DNA of 32,803 nucleotides, taken from an uncultured Verrucomicrobiaceae bacterium (GTDB lineage: Bacteria; Verrucomicrobiota; Verrucomicrobiia; Verrucomicrobiales; Verrucomicrobiaceae). Under the pieces are notes generated by a model. It ran no database searches. It was not told the DNA's origin and saw only the letters and a list, made by a program, of their open reading frames with translations. Shown here piece by piece: positions 1-7,597 of the stretch. Location: positions 1 through 32,803 of the forward strand of contig CALMTT010000598.1 of NCBI GenBank assembly GCA_937872615.1. Direction: 5' to 3'. Each line of letters opens with the position of its first letter. Within the stretch, counting starts at the first letter, position 1. Made by a program: the position numbers and the translations under genes.

Positions 1-859
1 CGACGCTGTGATAAAACTTCTGCCCGGGCTCCGCGTGCGAGTTTTCGGGACCGTTGTCACTGGAGAAGAACACGAGCGTGTTGTCGGCGAGCTTGAGTTC
101 GTCGAGCAAGGCAAGCACGCGGCCGACTTGTTTGTCCGCTCGCGTCACGGCGGCGTAGTAGGTGCGCTGAGGCTCGGCGGTGTCCGGGTATTCTTTTTTG
201 TCCTCGTCGGATGCGGCCACGAGGTGATGGGTCTCGTGCAGCCAGAGGTTGAGGTAGAAGGGCTTGCCTTTGACGCCGCGGATGAAGCGCAGCGCGTTTT
301 CCGTGGCGGCGGTGGTTTGGTAGATCGGGCCGTCTTTGGCCGGTGTGTCGGCGAGGCTGGTGTCCTCGAAGACATCGCGGCCCGGTCCAACCCACACGGC
401 GGCATCGTCGTAGCCGTATTCGGAGGGCAGGGGAGCCTTCATGGTCTTCTCCTGGCCGCTCAGATGCCATTTGCCGTAATGAGCGGTGGCGTAGCCGGCC
501 TCGTGCAGAGCCCGCGGGAGCAGCGGGGCCCTCGGATCAAGCCAGTCGGGCATGCCGCGTGCCACATTTTCCGCATGCGTGGCAAAGTGCTGATGCACGC
601 CATGCCTCGCTGGATACTGGCCAGTAACGATGGCCGTGCGGCTGGGCGAGCACACGGGATTGCAAACGGTGAACTGATGGAAGTCCGTGCCCTCACGAGC
701 GAGCCGGTCGAGGTTCGGCGTCTTCAAATGCGGATGCCCGTGGCAGGCCAGATCGCCAAAGCCCCAGTCATCGGCATAGATGAAGAGCACATTCGGCTGC
801 GCCGAGAATGACGAATGGAGAATGAGGAAGGATGAAAGCAGGCAGACGAGCAGTTTCAT
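1..859 (-). CDS. Cys-type sulfatase (3' end outside window)
   Basis: The reverse-strand frame opens with ATG at 859 and stays open to the window edge, giving 286 residues of an N-terminal sulfatase domain. After a short signal peptide come the metal-binding YADD (Asp30/31), the sulfatase signature C70-S-P-S-R74 whose Cys is converted to formylglycine, a GKWHLSG box and a second metal motif FFSSDNGPE. It should hydrolyse sulfate esters, probably on sulfated polysaccharides, outside the cytoplasm; the substrate cannot be told. Such Cys-type sulfatases are abundant in Verrucomicrobiota and Planctomycetota. The h-region of the signal peptide (LILHSSFS) is encoded by degenerate TCATTC heptamers that recur elsewhere in the window. 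The family is typically about 450-550 residues, so roughly 40% is missing. The family call is sure; the substrate is unknown. Confidence 0.95.
   Translation of the reverse strand, partial: MKLLVCLLSSFLILHSSFSAQPNVLFIYADDWGFGDLACHGHPHLKTPNLDRLAREGTDFHQFTVCNPVCSPSRTAIVTGQYPARHGVHQHFATHAENVARGMPDWLDPRAPLLPRALHEAGYATAHYGKWHLSGQEKTMKAPLPSEYGYDDAAVWVGPGRDVFEDTSLADTPAKDGPIYQTTAATENALRFIRGVKGKPFYLNLWLHETHHLVAASDEDKKEYPDTAEPQRTYYAAVTRADKQVGRVLALLDELKLADNTLVFFSSDNGPENSHAEPGQKFYHSV
806..838. repeat. degenerate heptamer repeat inside sulfatase signal sequence
   Basis: The plus strand reads a run of GAATGAC/GAATGAG-type 6-8-mers. The 11-mer GAATGACGAAT is shared with 15171-15181. On the coding strand it encodes the hydrophobic part of the sulfatase signal peptide. 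Confidence 0.45.
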
Positions 860-889
860 GGCGGGTCGCGCCTGAAACTCCGCGTCAGG

Positions 890-903
890 GCGGATTTATC
901 CGC
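890..903. terminator. small hairpin after the Dabb lipoprotein gene
   Basis: A perfect 6-bp inverted repeat (GCGGAT, 2-nt loop, ATCCGC) lies between the stop of the 912-1304 gene and the sulfatase start. There is no T-tract, so it is at best a weak terminator. Confidence 0.25.
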
Positions 904-911
904 GGAAGTGC

Positions 912-1304
912 TTACTGGCAGCCGATGTCATAGACCTGCACCTTCTTCGCCAGCGGCAGGAGGGTTTCCTTCACGGTGTTTTGATGCACGGGATGCTTTT
1001 CATAGGTGTCCATGTCCGCCTTGCTGGCAAAGCGCATCACGAAGCCCACGTCAAAGCTGTCATCCACGATCGGGCGCTCGCTGGCCACGGCCGTGCCGAC
1101 GCTGAGGTGCTGGATCTCTTTGATCTCCGCCTGGAACTTCCGGGCGCAGGCGATCAACGTGGCGCGATCCGCAGCGTTGCCGGGACGCTTCAGCCAGACG
1201 AGCACGATGTGCTCGACCTTGCCCTTCGGCGTCGTCTGGCAGCAGGTGCAGGAACTCAAAAACAGGGAAACAGCAGCGGCGAGGATGAGAGTGGCGTTCT
1301 TCAT
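912..1304 (-). CDS. Dabb (stress-responsive A/B barrel) domain lipoprotein
   Basis: This encodes 130 aa. A lipoprotein signal (hydrophobic core then LSSC, lipidated Cys19) precedes a single ferredoxin-like Dabb domain with the usual opening VEHIVLVWLKR and the later segment FDVGFVMRFASKADMDTYEKHPVH. Dabb proteins form small dimeric alpha/beta barrels; most have no known enzymatic role, and secreted lipidated forms are common in Verrucomicrobiota. The gene is divergent from the PQQ-propeller gene with only 23 bp between the start codons, so their promoters must overlap. The domain call is firm; the function is unknown. Confidence 0.85.
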   Translation of the reverse strand: MKNATLILAAAVSLFLSSCTCCQTTPKGKVEHIVLVWLKRPGNAADRATLIACARKFQAEIKEIQHLSVGTAVASERPIVDDSFDVGFVMRFASKADMDTYEKHPVHQNTVKETLLPLAKKVQVYDIGCQ

Positions 1305-1327
1305 GACGTTCAGTAGCCTGACATAAC

Positions 1328-2809
1328 ATGAAAAACCCGTCGAGACTGTTTCTGCTGCTTTTTGCTTTCTCTTCCTGTGTCGCGCAGGAGGCCTTTGACC
1401 GCCTCACCTTCCATGCGGAGCCAAAACCGCTCTCCAAGGCCGCGAAGACTAGCGACTGGCCACGCGTGCTCGGTCCATCACATGACGCCATTTCACCTGA
1501 AACGCCTCTTTTGAAGCAATGGCCCGCAGGCGGCCCGAAAGCCGTGTGGGAAGTGGCGATGGGTGAGGGCTACAATTCGCCCGCGATCAGCGGCGAACAT
1601 TGCGTGATCTTCCACGCCCTCGAAGGCAAGGAAACCATCGAGTGCCTGCATCGCGAGAATGGAAAGCGCTTCTGGCTGCACGACTACGCGGTGACTTATC
1701 AGGACCGCTACGGCTTCAGCAATGGTCCGCGTGGCAGTCCGGTGATCGCCGATGGCATCGTGGTGACCTTTGGCGTGACCGCGGAGATGCGGGCGCTGGA
1801 TTTGAAGACCGGCAAACTGCTCTGGAAGCATGATCTGAAGACGGAGATGCATGTGCCGCAGGATTTCTTCGGGGCCGGTGGCACGCCATTGATCCTCGAC
1901 GGTCGCGTGATCGTGAATGTGGGCGGCAAAAAAGCAGCCATCGACGAGTCGGTGGGCATGCGGGAGCGCAAAGAACGCCTCGCCGAAGCAGGCGTGAGCG
2001 TGGCGGCCTTCGATTTGAAGAGCGGCGAGGTCGTGTGGAAGGTCGAGGATGCTTGGGGCGCGAGTTACGCGTCGCCGATTCCCGCGAAGCTGCACGGGCA
2101 GACCAAGGTGCTTGTCTATGCCGGTGGTGAGAGCGATCCAGCCACGGGCGGATTGATGTGCATCGATCCGCAAACCGGGAAGCTGCATTCAAAGTTCGCT
2201 TGGCGTGACGACGAATACATCCAGGCCATCGGCACCTCGCCGGTGGTCATTCCGGAGAAAAACCGAGCCTTCATCACCACCGCCTATCCAAAGGGTCGGC
2301 CACTCGGCGGTGTGATGGTGGAGTATGACGCCGACTTTCAGCCGAAGGAGGTGTGGAAGTCCACGAAGCTCGGCGTGCACTGGATGAACCCGGTTTATCA
2401 CGACGGCCATCTCTACGCCATCGACGGCGAGACCGAGCCGAAGTCGCGCCTCGTCTGCGTGAACGCCGACACCGGTGCCGAGGTGTGGGAGCAAAAGATC
2501 GAGTGGGAGGATGCGGAGTTCAGCAAACAAACCGGCCGCGCCAATCCCGTGCGCCTCAGCATCCTGCGTGCGAGCCTCTTGAAAGTGGACGGCGCCTTCC
2601 TCTGCCTCGGCGAGATCGGCTCCCTCCACTGGCTCGACCTCAGCCCCGCCGGAGCCAAGGTGCTCGCCCAAGCGCAGCCGTTCTATGCTTTGAACACATG
2701 GAGCCTGCCAGCTTTGAGCAACGGCCTGCTTTATGTGCGCCAGCAAACCAAAGACCTCATGCAGAAAACGGGTGAGCGCATCATCTGCCTCGATTTGAGA
2801 GGCGAGTGA
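1328..2809 (+). CDS. secreted PQQ-binding-like beta-propeller protein
   Basis: This encodes 493 aa with an N-terminal signal peptide (MKNPSRLFLLLFAFSSCVAQ). The mature part carries repeated PQQ/BamB-type propeller blades, for example GYNSPAISGEHCVIF, LDLKTGKLLWKHDL, FDLKSGEVVWKVED and VNADTGAEVWEQKIEW, each with the A-x-D-x-x-T-G-x-x-x-W signature. The LLKQWPAGGPKAVWE opening is familiar from many periplasmic verrucomicrobial and planctomycetal propellers of unknown function. No dehydrogenase active site can be identified, so it may be a scaffold or a non-catalytic relative of alcohol dehydrogenases. It converges with the next gene (8 bp between stops). Confidence 0.85.
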   Translation: MKNPSRLFLLLFAFSSCVAQEAFDRLTFHAEPKPLSKAAKTSDWPRVLGPSHDAISPETPLLKQWPAGGPKAVWEVAMGEGYNSPAISGEHCVIFHALEGKETIECLHRENGKRFWLHDYAVTYQDRYGFSNGPRGSPVIADGIVVTFGVTAEMRALDLKTGKLLWKHDLKTEMHVPQDFFGAGGTPLILDGRVIVNVGGKKAAIDESVGMRERKERLAEAGVSVAAFDLKSGEVVWKVEDAWGASYASPIPAKLHGQTKVLVYAGGESDPATGGLMCIDPQTGKLHSKFAWRDDEYIQAIGTSPVVIPEKNRAFITTAYPKGRPLGGVMVEYDADFQPKEVWKSTKLGVHWMNPVYHDGHLYAIDGETEPKSRLVCVNADTGAEVWEQKIEWEDAEFSKQTGRANPVRLSILRASLLKVDGAFLCLGEIGSLHWLDLSPAGAKVLAQAQPFYALNTWSLPALSNGLLYVRQQTKDLMQKTGERIICLDLRGE

Positions 2810-2817
2810 ACATCGAA

Positions 2818-5223
2818 TCAGTGTCCGAGGACGCTGAGGTCGAGTTTGGCATTCGGCGCGAGCTTGGCGGCGCGGTCGAGCAGTTGTAGGACCTGACGCT
2901 CGCGAACCTCGGCGGGACGCGTGTCAGATTCGAGCACGGTGTTGGACGTGGCAGCGGCTTGGTAGAAGTTCGCGGCACGAAGAGCTGCGAGCAGCGTGTC
3001 CGCGGAAGTGGTCCCGAGGTCGCAGGAGGGATAGTGCGGCGTGAGGAAACGTTTGCCGATCCAGTCGAGGAACGGGAAGCCGACGAGGCGTTCTTTGCCG
3101 CGCGGAGGCAGCGGACCGTGGAAGGCGAAGACAGGCGCGTCGTCGGTGGTGAGCTCGAACTCGCCGAAACCGGGCTCCGCGGCATGCAGATCGCCCACCA
3201 GCATCAGCAGCGCATGATCGGCGCTGCGCAAGAAGGCTGATGAGTTCATCGAGAGGCCTTTGAGCCGCTGCGTGAAGTGCTCGCGCGAGAAGGGAAGGGG
3301 AGCATTGGATCCGACGAGGCCGATCACGGGCTGGAGCGCATCGAAATTCGCCCGCACGATGATGGCGCGTGGAAAAGCATCGGCAAAAGTGCGCAGCAGG
3401 ATGCCGCCGGTGTGCGGGGTGAGCTGGTAGCATGGCAGCCAGAGGCAAAACACACCTCCTGGCGCGAGCCGCGAGCGGGCGAGTGTGAAAAAATCGTGCG
3501 AATAGAGATGTGTCGTGCCTTCTTCCGCCGGGAAGAAGAGGTCGGCGATGATCGCGTCGAAGCCTTCGGATGCTTTCGCGAGCTCGTGGCGGCCATCGCC
3601 GATGATCACGCGGGCGCGTGGATCGCTGAATAGCTTTGCATTCCATGGTGCAAAGTGATCGCGGGCCGCGTGGACGACCTCGGGCACGAGTTCGACGGCC
3701 TGCAGCTCACGAATGGGAAAATCGAGCGCCGCGGCGGCGGAGATGCCAGCGTCCATGCCGAGTGTGAAGACGCGTTCCGCCTTCCGGCAGAGCATCAGCG
3801 GCAGCCAGCTCTGATGCTGCTGCGAGCTGAGCGCGTTTCGCGTGCCGCTGAGCCGCTGGCGGCTGTTGAGCAGGATGTGGCGTGATCCGCTTGGCTCATC
3901 CTCCACCACGCTGACCGGCCCGTAGGCACCGGTGGTGGACGCGATGAGTTTCACCTCCGGTGTGAGGCCCGGCGGCTGGCTGCGTGAAACAAACGCGATC
4001 AACACGGGCAGCGCGAGCCATGAGGCATGGCGGTTCGCCCAGATGGCCACAAGTGCGTAGCCCGCAGCGATGAGGAGCGTGCCTTTCACCAGCCCGGCGA
4101 GCGGCAGCAGCACAAACAAGCCCGCCGCGGCTCCGATGGCGCTGGCGAGCTTGTTCACGGCCAAAGCGGTGCCCATGATGCGGCCCTCTCCCTGGTCACG
4201 AATGCCGGTGAGTTCCCATGCGAGTGGAAACAGGCCGCCCAGGCTGAATGTGAGCGGCAGCAGCGTGATCGCGCACCACGTGAAGGTCTGAAAGAGCATC
4301 TGGAACGGTGTTTCACCCGAAAGGGCGATATCCCGCGTGCTCAGCGTGGAACCAAGAAAGGGCAGCGTTAGCAGCAAGAAGACGCTGGCCGTGCCGAAAG
4401 CCGCGATGAGGCTGCGCGTGGCGTGGCCGCGCTTTCGCAATCGCCCGGCGGCGAGTGCTCCGAGGCCCAATCCACCAATGAACACCGCGAGCACGGCGCT
4501 CATCGCATAGATTGATCCTTCGAGCACCTGTCGTGTCCAGGTGAGCAGCAGTGATTGCGTGGCGAGCGAGAGCACGCCGGAGGCGGCGAGCAGCATCCAA
4601 CCGGCCTTTGATGAATGGTGAGATGTAAGAGGTGAGATGTGAGTTGGGCATTGGATGCGGCTCGCAAGCAGGCCACCGATGATTTGGAGCGCGGCGGCGA
4701 TGAAGAAGGTGGTTTCAATCCCAAACCAGAAGGGCAGCATCACGCCACCGGCGGTCACGCCGATGGCCGCACCGATCAAATTGAGCGCATAAAACGGCGC
4801 GGCGCTGGCCGTGCGCTGCGTGCTGTCCGGAACAAAAGCCTGTGCGAGGCTCGGAAAAGCCACGCCAGAGCAAAATGAGGCAGGTCCAGCTAGAATCAGC
4901 GCCATGAGCCATGGCTGCGCCTGGAGCGGACGGGTCGCAAAGAGCCCCGCGAGTGCTGCCAGACCGGCGGCGATCTCAAATCGCGCATAAAGCCGCAGCG
5001 GGGCCGTTTGTCGGGTGGCCAGTTTGGCACCGAGCAGGTTACCCAGCGCCGCACAGGCAAAAAACACCGAGGTGACGAGCGTCGATGCGGTCACCGTGTT
5101 TCCGGCATGCAGCGCCATTTGCCGCATCCACACGAGTTCCAGCGTGAGTGTGGCCAGGCCGGAGAGCGTCCACAGACCAAGAAGCCAGCGGCGGGCGTTC
5201 GGCGGATTCTGGAAGGCTGGCAT
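2818..5223 (-). CDS. membrane-transporter-like / spermidine-synthase-like fusion protein
   Basis: I place the start at the ATG at 5223 (801 aa). An upstream in-frame extension would overlap ndk and is low-complexity. The N-terminal half is a polytopic membrane domain opening RRWLLGLWTLSGLATLTLELVWMRQ, with about a dozen hydrophobic segments in the MFS-like spermine/spermidine synthase arrangement. The C-terminal ~300 residues are a Rossmann methyltransferase-like fold: YGPVSVVEDE, a glycine-rich FTLGMDAG loop, acidic VELVPEV, IIGDGRHEL and FDAIIADLF. Such fusions are common in bacteria, but polyamine synthesis has rarely been shown for them. Substrate and reaction are therefore unassigned. 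Confidence 0.8.
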   Translation of the reverse strand: MPAFQNPPNARRWLLGLWTLSGLATLTLELVWMRQMALHAGNTVTASTLVTSVFFACAALGNLLGAKLATRQTAPLRLYARFEIAAGLAALAGLFATRPLQAQPWLMALILAGPASFCSGVAFPSLAQAFVPDSTQRTASAAPFYALNLIGAAIGVTAGGVMLPFWFGIETTFFIAAALQIIGGLLASRIQCPTHISPLTSHHSSKAGWMLLAASGVLSLATQSLLLTWTRQVLEGSIYAMSAVLAVFIGGLGLGALAAGRLRKRGHATRSLIAAFGTASVFLLLTLPFLGSTLSTRDIALSGETPFQMLFQTFTWCAITLLPLTFSLGGLFPLAWELTGIRDQGEGRIMGTALAVNKLASAIGAAAGLFVLLPLAGLVKGTLLIAAGYALVAIWANRHASWLALPVLIAFVSRSQPPGLTPEVKLIASTTGAYGPVSVVEDEPSGSRHILLNSRQRLSGTRNALSSQQHQSWLPLMLCRKAERVFTLGMDAGISAAAALDFPIRELQAVELVPEVVHAARDHFAPWNAKLFSDPRARVIIGDGRHELAKASEGFDAIIADLFFPAEEGTTHLYSHDFFTLARSRLAPGGVFCLWLPCYQLTPHTGGILLRTFADAFPRAIIVRANFDALQPVIGLVGSNAPLPFSREHFTQRLKGLSMNSSAFLRSADHALLMLVGDLHAAEPGFGEFELTTDDAPVFAFHGPLPPRGKERLVGFPFLDWIGKRFLTPHYPSCDLGTTSADTLLAALRAANFYQAAATSNTVLESDTRPAEVRERQVLQLLDRAAKLAPNAKLDLSVLGH

Positions 5224-5296
5224 GGCCCGCCATGGAGTGCGGGACGCAGGTGGAATCAACCGCAGGCTGCCTCTTTGCCGCCGGGGATACCCGCTC

Positions 5297-5325
5297 TTGA
5301 CGGCAGGGGGCGCGGACGGCACTGT
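5297..5325 (+). promoter_or_regulatory. possible ndk promoter
   Basis: A good -35 hexamer TTGACG (5297-5302) is followed after 17 bp by the poor -10 CACTGT (5320-5325). The position would give a ~20-nt leader before the ndk ATG. Only the -35 half is convincing. Confidence 0.25.
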
Positions 5326-5353
5326 GCGCGCCCTTTCCCCCAACCCTCTGAAC

Positions 5354-5779
5354 ATGGCCCAAGAAACCACCCTCATCCTGCTCAAGCCCGATTGCGTCGC
5401 CAAAGGCATCAACGGCACCGTCATCAAGCGTTTCGAAGACGAAGGCTTCCGCATCCGCGGCTGCAAGATGATCCGCCTCACCGATGAGCTGCTAAAGGAA
5501 CACTACGCGCACATCGCCGACCGCCCTTTCTTCCCCACCGTGGCCGATTTCATGAAGAGCAAGCCGGTCATCGCCATCGCCCTCACCGGTGAGAATGTGA
5601 TCGCCCATGTGCGCGACCTCCTCGGCCCCACGGACTCAAAGACCGCTCCGAAAGGCACCATCCGTGGTGATTTCGGCGAGGACAAGATGACGAATGTCGT
5701 TCACGCCTCCGATTCGGCGGAAAACGCCGCCTTGGAGCTCGAGCGCTTCTTCCATCACGGCGAGCTTTTCAGCTATTGA
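5354..5779 (+). CDS. ndk: nucleoside diphosphate kinase
   Basis: This encodes 141 aa, the normal bacterial length. It transfers the gamma-phosphate of ATP to NDPs through a phosphohistidine and so balances cytoplasmic NTP and dNTP pools. Visible hallmarks are the N-terminal TLILLKPD strand, the Kpn-loop region and RGDFGEDKMTNVVHASDS with catalytic His117. The ATG at 5354 is chosen because the family begins with about three residues before the TLxxxKPD strand; the frame extends upstream, but that sequence is antisense to the neighbouring gene. No clear Shine-Dalgarno is visible. It is followed 43 bp later by tRNA-Leu. Confidence 0.97.
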   Translation: MAQETTLILLKPDCVAKGINGTVIKRFEDEGFRIRGCKMIRLTDELLKEHYAHIADRPFFPTVADFMKSKPVIAIALTGENVIAHVRDLLGPTDSKTAPKGTIRGDFGEDKMTNVVHASDSAENAALELERFFHHGELFSY

Positions 5780-5803
5780 GCCTGAAAAAGGCCCTGCTAC
5801 ACT
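5776..5803 (+). promoter_or_regulatory. sigma-70-type promoter for tRNA-Leu
   Basis: TTGAGC (5776-5781, overlapping the ndk stop) is followed by a 16-bp spacer and an extended -10, TGC-TACACT (5795-5803). The predicted start is near 5810, about 13 nt before the mature tRNA. Confidence 0.4.
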
Positions 5804-5822
5804 CGCGGCGTCACTTTCCCGC

Positions 5823-5910
5823 GCCGATGTGGTGAAATGGTAAACACAGCAGACTTAAAATCTGCTGGGGAGCAATCCCCTTGCCGGTTCGAGTCCGGCC
5901 ATCGGCACCA
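5823..5910 (+). tRNA. tRNA-Leu (anticodon UAA), CCA encoded
   Basis: The 88-nt cloverleaf has acceptor arms GCCGATG/CATCGGC (5823-5829 and 5900-5906) and discriminator A plus encoded CCA (5907-5910). The anticodon stem GCAGA/TCTGC encloses loop CTTAAAA with anticodon TAA at 5856-5858. The long variable arm GGGGAGCAATCCCC is characteristic of class II leucine tRNA, and the T-arm contains GTTCGAGTC. The base after the CCA borders the displaced lysR fragment, so this tRNA 3' end coincides with a rearrangement breakpoint. Confidence 0.96.
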
Positions 5911-5911
5911 T

Positions 5912-6017
5912 TTCACGGCATAGCCTCCACCATCCTTCTCCCCACTTCCTCGCACAGGCCGATGAAGGTGCGCTCGGGTAGGTTCATCGGGCGCCCTTTC
6001 AGCGTCGAGACGACCTA
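5912..6017 (-). pseudogene. truncated copy of the lysR 3' end
   Basis: These 106 bp match 6589-6694, the last ~34 codons of the intact lysR gene, in the same orientation and without gaps; I count 9 mismatches (about 92% identity). On the coding strand seven differences are silent, one is Ala to Glu near the C-terminus, and one turns the boundary Trp codon (TGG) into TAG where homology ends. The fragment starts 2 bp after the tRNA-Leu CCA. The silent pattern means both versions were once parts of selected full-length genes, so this is a displaced gene end rather than a decaying tandem copy. Confidence 0.85.
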
Positions 6018-6025
6018 GAAGACCC

Positions 6026-6487
6026 TCAAACGCATTTCAGCAAGATGGCGATGCCAACGGCAATTGCGGTCGCAACCACGACGTGCGTCCAAGCCATCGC
6101 CGCTATGCCGACAACGAGCGCGGCCCACGTCCACCGACGGTGTTCATTCACCAGCCAGGAAACACACCCCATCGCGGCGGAAATGAATCCCAGCAGGGTT
6201 GCCGCCACACCGAGCTTCTTGGACATCGGCCAGGCTTCCTCTACTGGCTTTGGCTCTGCCTCGGGCTTTGCAGGAACATTGCGCAGCTTGTCCACTGTCT
6301 TTTTGACAGTGTCAGACAGAACGTCGGCGATCTCTTTGCTGCGAGGTGGCGGAGGCGGTTCCGACTCCACAGACATCCGGTAAGCAGCCACACCAAGTCC
6401 GAAAAAGCCGAAGACAATACCCACCAGCGCAAAACGAATGCCGTTTCGGAAAAAGGAGGATCGGCGGGCTGCCAAGCTGGGGTTCAT
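6026..6487 (-). CDS. small integral membrane protein of unknown function
   Basis: This encodes 153 aa and I recognise no family. A hydrophobic segment at residues 14-36 is followed by a polar linker with a proline run and charged helix (about 43-88, including IADVLSDTVKKTVDKLRN). Two or three more hydrophobic segments lie at about 91-113 and 117-153, ending in LLKCV. The gene sits exactly between the displaced and intact copies of the lysR 3' end, as the only cargo of a 571-bp insert. Its base composition is somewhat more AT-rich than its neighbours. It is probably real, since the frame, membrane topology and ATG start are coherent. Its role is unknown. Confidence 0.65.
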   Translation of the reverse strand: MNPSLAARRSSFFRNGIRFALVGIVFGFFGLGVAAYRMSVESEPPPPPRSKEIADVLSDTVKKTVDKLRNVPAKPEAEPKPVEEAWPMSKKLGVAATLLGFISAAMGCVSWLVNEHRRWTWAALVVGIAAMAWTHVVVATAIAVGIAILLKCV

Positions 6488-6589
6488 GTCAGAAATGAAG
6501 GCTCTGAAGGAAGTTATTTCAATGCCGATGATCCAAAATCACCCAGTGACATCGAAAGACGGTCGCTGCACTCAGGCCGCCTCACTGGT

Positions 6590-7513
6590 TCACGGCATCG
6601 CCGCCACCATCCTTCTCCCCACCTCCTCGCACAGGCCGATGAAGGTGCGCTCGGGGAGGTTCATCGGGCGGCCTTTGAGGGTGGAGACGACCCAGCGGCG
6701 CTTGAGTTTGCCTTTCGGCAGGGCGAGCGGCACGAGCTGGCCGGCCTCGATTTCGTTCTTGGCGATCCATCGTGCGGCGATGGCGACGCCGATGCCGAGT
6801 TTGGCGAGTTCTTTGGTCGCTTCGGAGCTGCCGAGTTCGATGAAGTTGTTCAGCCGCACGCCTTGCTTCATGAAATAATCCTGCGTGAGGGCGAAGTTGA
6901 GGCTGTTGCGGCTGGCGACGATGAAAGTCTCGTTCGCGGCCTCTTTGAGCTTCGGTGCCTTCTGCGCCCACGGATGCAGCGGCGAGACGAGGAACTCCAG
7001 TTCGTCGTCAAATATGGCGTGGCAGCTCAGTTTGGCGGTTTCAGCCGGTTTGAGGCTCACGGTGATGTCCACCTGGTTTTTCTCCAGCTTCTCGATCGTG
7101 TCGGGGGTCTCGCCCGTGATGACTTTGATCTCGTATTGAGGGAAGCTTTCTTTGAACTCACGAAACACCGTCGGCAGGATGAACTGCGCCGCGGCAGTGG
7201 TGCAGCCGATGCGCAGCTTGCCACGAGGCGTCTGATCCAGCGTGCCGAGGATGCTCCTGGCGGCGCTCATGCTTTGCAGGATGTTCTCCGCGTGCGGCAG
7301 CAGCTCACGTCCGGCATGCGTGAGGTGCACGCTTTTGCCCTGGCGGTGGAAAAGCTGCGTGCCGAGGTCGTTTTCGAGCGATTTGATGGCGTGGCTGATG
7401 GCGCTCTGCGTGAGGTGCAGCTCACGGCCTGCCTGCGTGAAGCTGCCGCTGCGGGCGAGGCAGATGAAGGCGCGGAGCTGGCGGGAATCGATGGCGTGTT
7501 CCATGAATGCCAT
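6590..7513 (-). CDS. LysR-family regulator next to nitrate uptake operon
   Basis: This encodes 307 aa, normal LTTR length. The N-terminal winged HTH is clear (RQLRAFICLARSGSFTQAGR, then LTQSAISHAIKSLENDLGTQLFHR), followed by the periplasmic-binding-like effector domain (GKLRIGCTTAAAQFILPTVF onward). It is divergent from the NasS/NrtA-like gene with about 84 bp between, the classical layout for an LTTR that controls its neighbour, so a nitrogen or nitrate-responsive role is likely but not shown. An alternative start is Met4 at 7504. The last 106 bp have a diverged duplicate at 5912-6017, suggesting that the current C-terminal end arrived with an insertion. Confidence 0.92.
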   Translation of the reverse strand: MAFMEHAIDSRQLRAFICLARSGSFTQAGRELHLTQSAISHAIKSLENDLGTQLFHRQGKSVHLTHAGRELLPHAENILQSMSAARSILGTLDQTPRGKLRIGCTTAAAQFILPTVFREFKESFPQYEIKVITGETPDTIEKLEKNQVDITVSLKPAETAKLSCHAIFDDELEFLVSPLHPWAQKAPKLKEAANETFIVASRNSLNFALTQDYFMKQGVRLNNFIELGSSEATKELAKLGIGVAIAARWIAKNEIEAGQLVPLALPKGKLKRRWVVSTLKGRPMNLPERTFIGLCEEVGRRMVAAMP

Positions 7514-7517
7514 TCAT
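7503..7517. promoter_or_regulatory. inverted repeat over the lysR start
   Basis: ATGAAT-GCC-ATTCAT is a perfect 6-bp inverted repeat covering both candidate lysR start codons. A second, looser one (TTCA-N9-TGAA, 7513-7529) overlaps it. They are candidates for LTTR binding and autoregulation, by position only. Confidence 0.3.
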
Positions 7518-7565
7518 ACATCAGGTGAAAAACATTGCGCGTTGTTTCTGCATGGATCTGGCACG

Positions 7566-7582
7566 CTGGCACCACGGCTGCT
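7566..7582 (+). promoter_or_regulatory. sigma-54 (-24/-12) promoter of nitrate uptake operon
   Basis: CTGGCACCACGGCTGCT matches the consensus YTGGCACGrNNNTTGCW except at two positions. The invariant GG (7568-7569) and GC (7580-7581) have the required 10-bp separation. Transcription would start near 7593, leaving only about 5 nt before the ATG at 7598; translation from GTG 7643 would give a normal leader. Confidence 0.5.
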
Positions 7583-7597
7583 TTGTGATTGGGCGTC

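Noticed and set aside
5224..5481. N-terminal extension of the membrane/spermidine-synthase-like protein
   Set aside because: It would be antisense to the start of ndk and is low-complexity; the Met at 5223 directly precedes the first membrane helix.
5823..6588. Complete integrative element at tRNA-Leu
   Set aside because: No integrase and no second copy of the tRNA 3' end were found; only the lysR-end repeats support an insertion.
6083..7528. Open frame antisense to lysR (481 codons, plus strand)
   Set aside because: It overlaps the LysR HTH gene completely and resembles no family.
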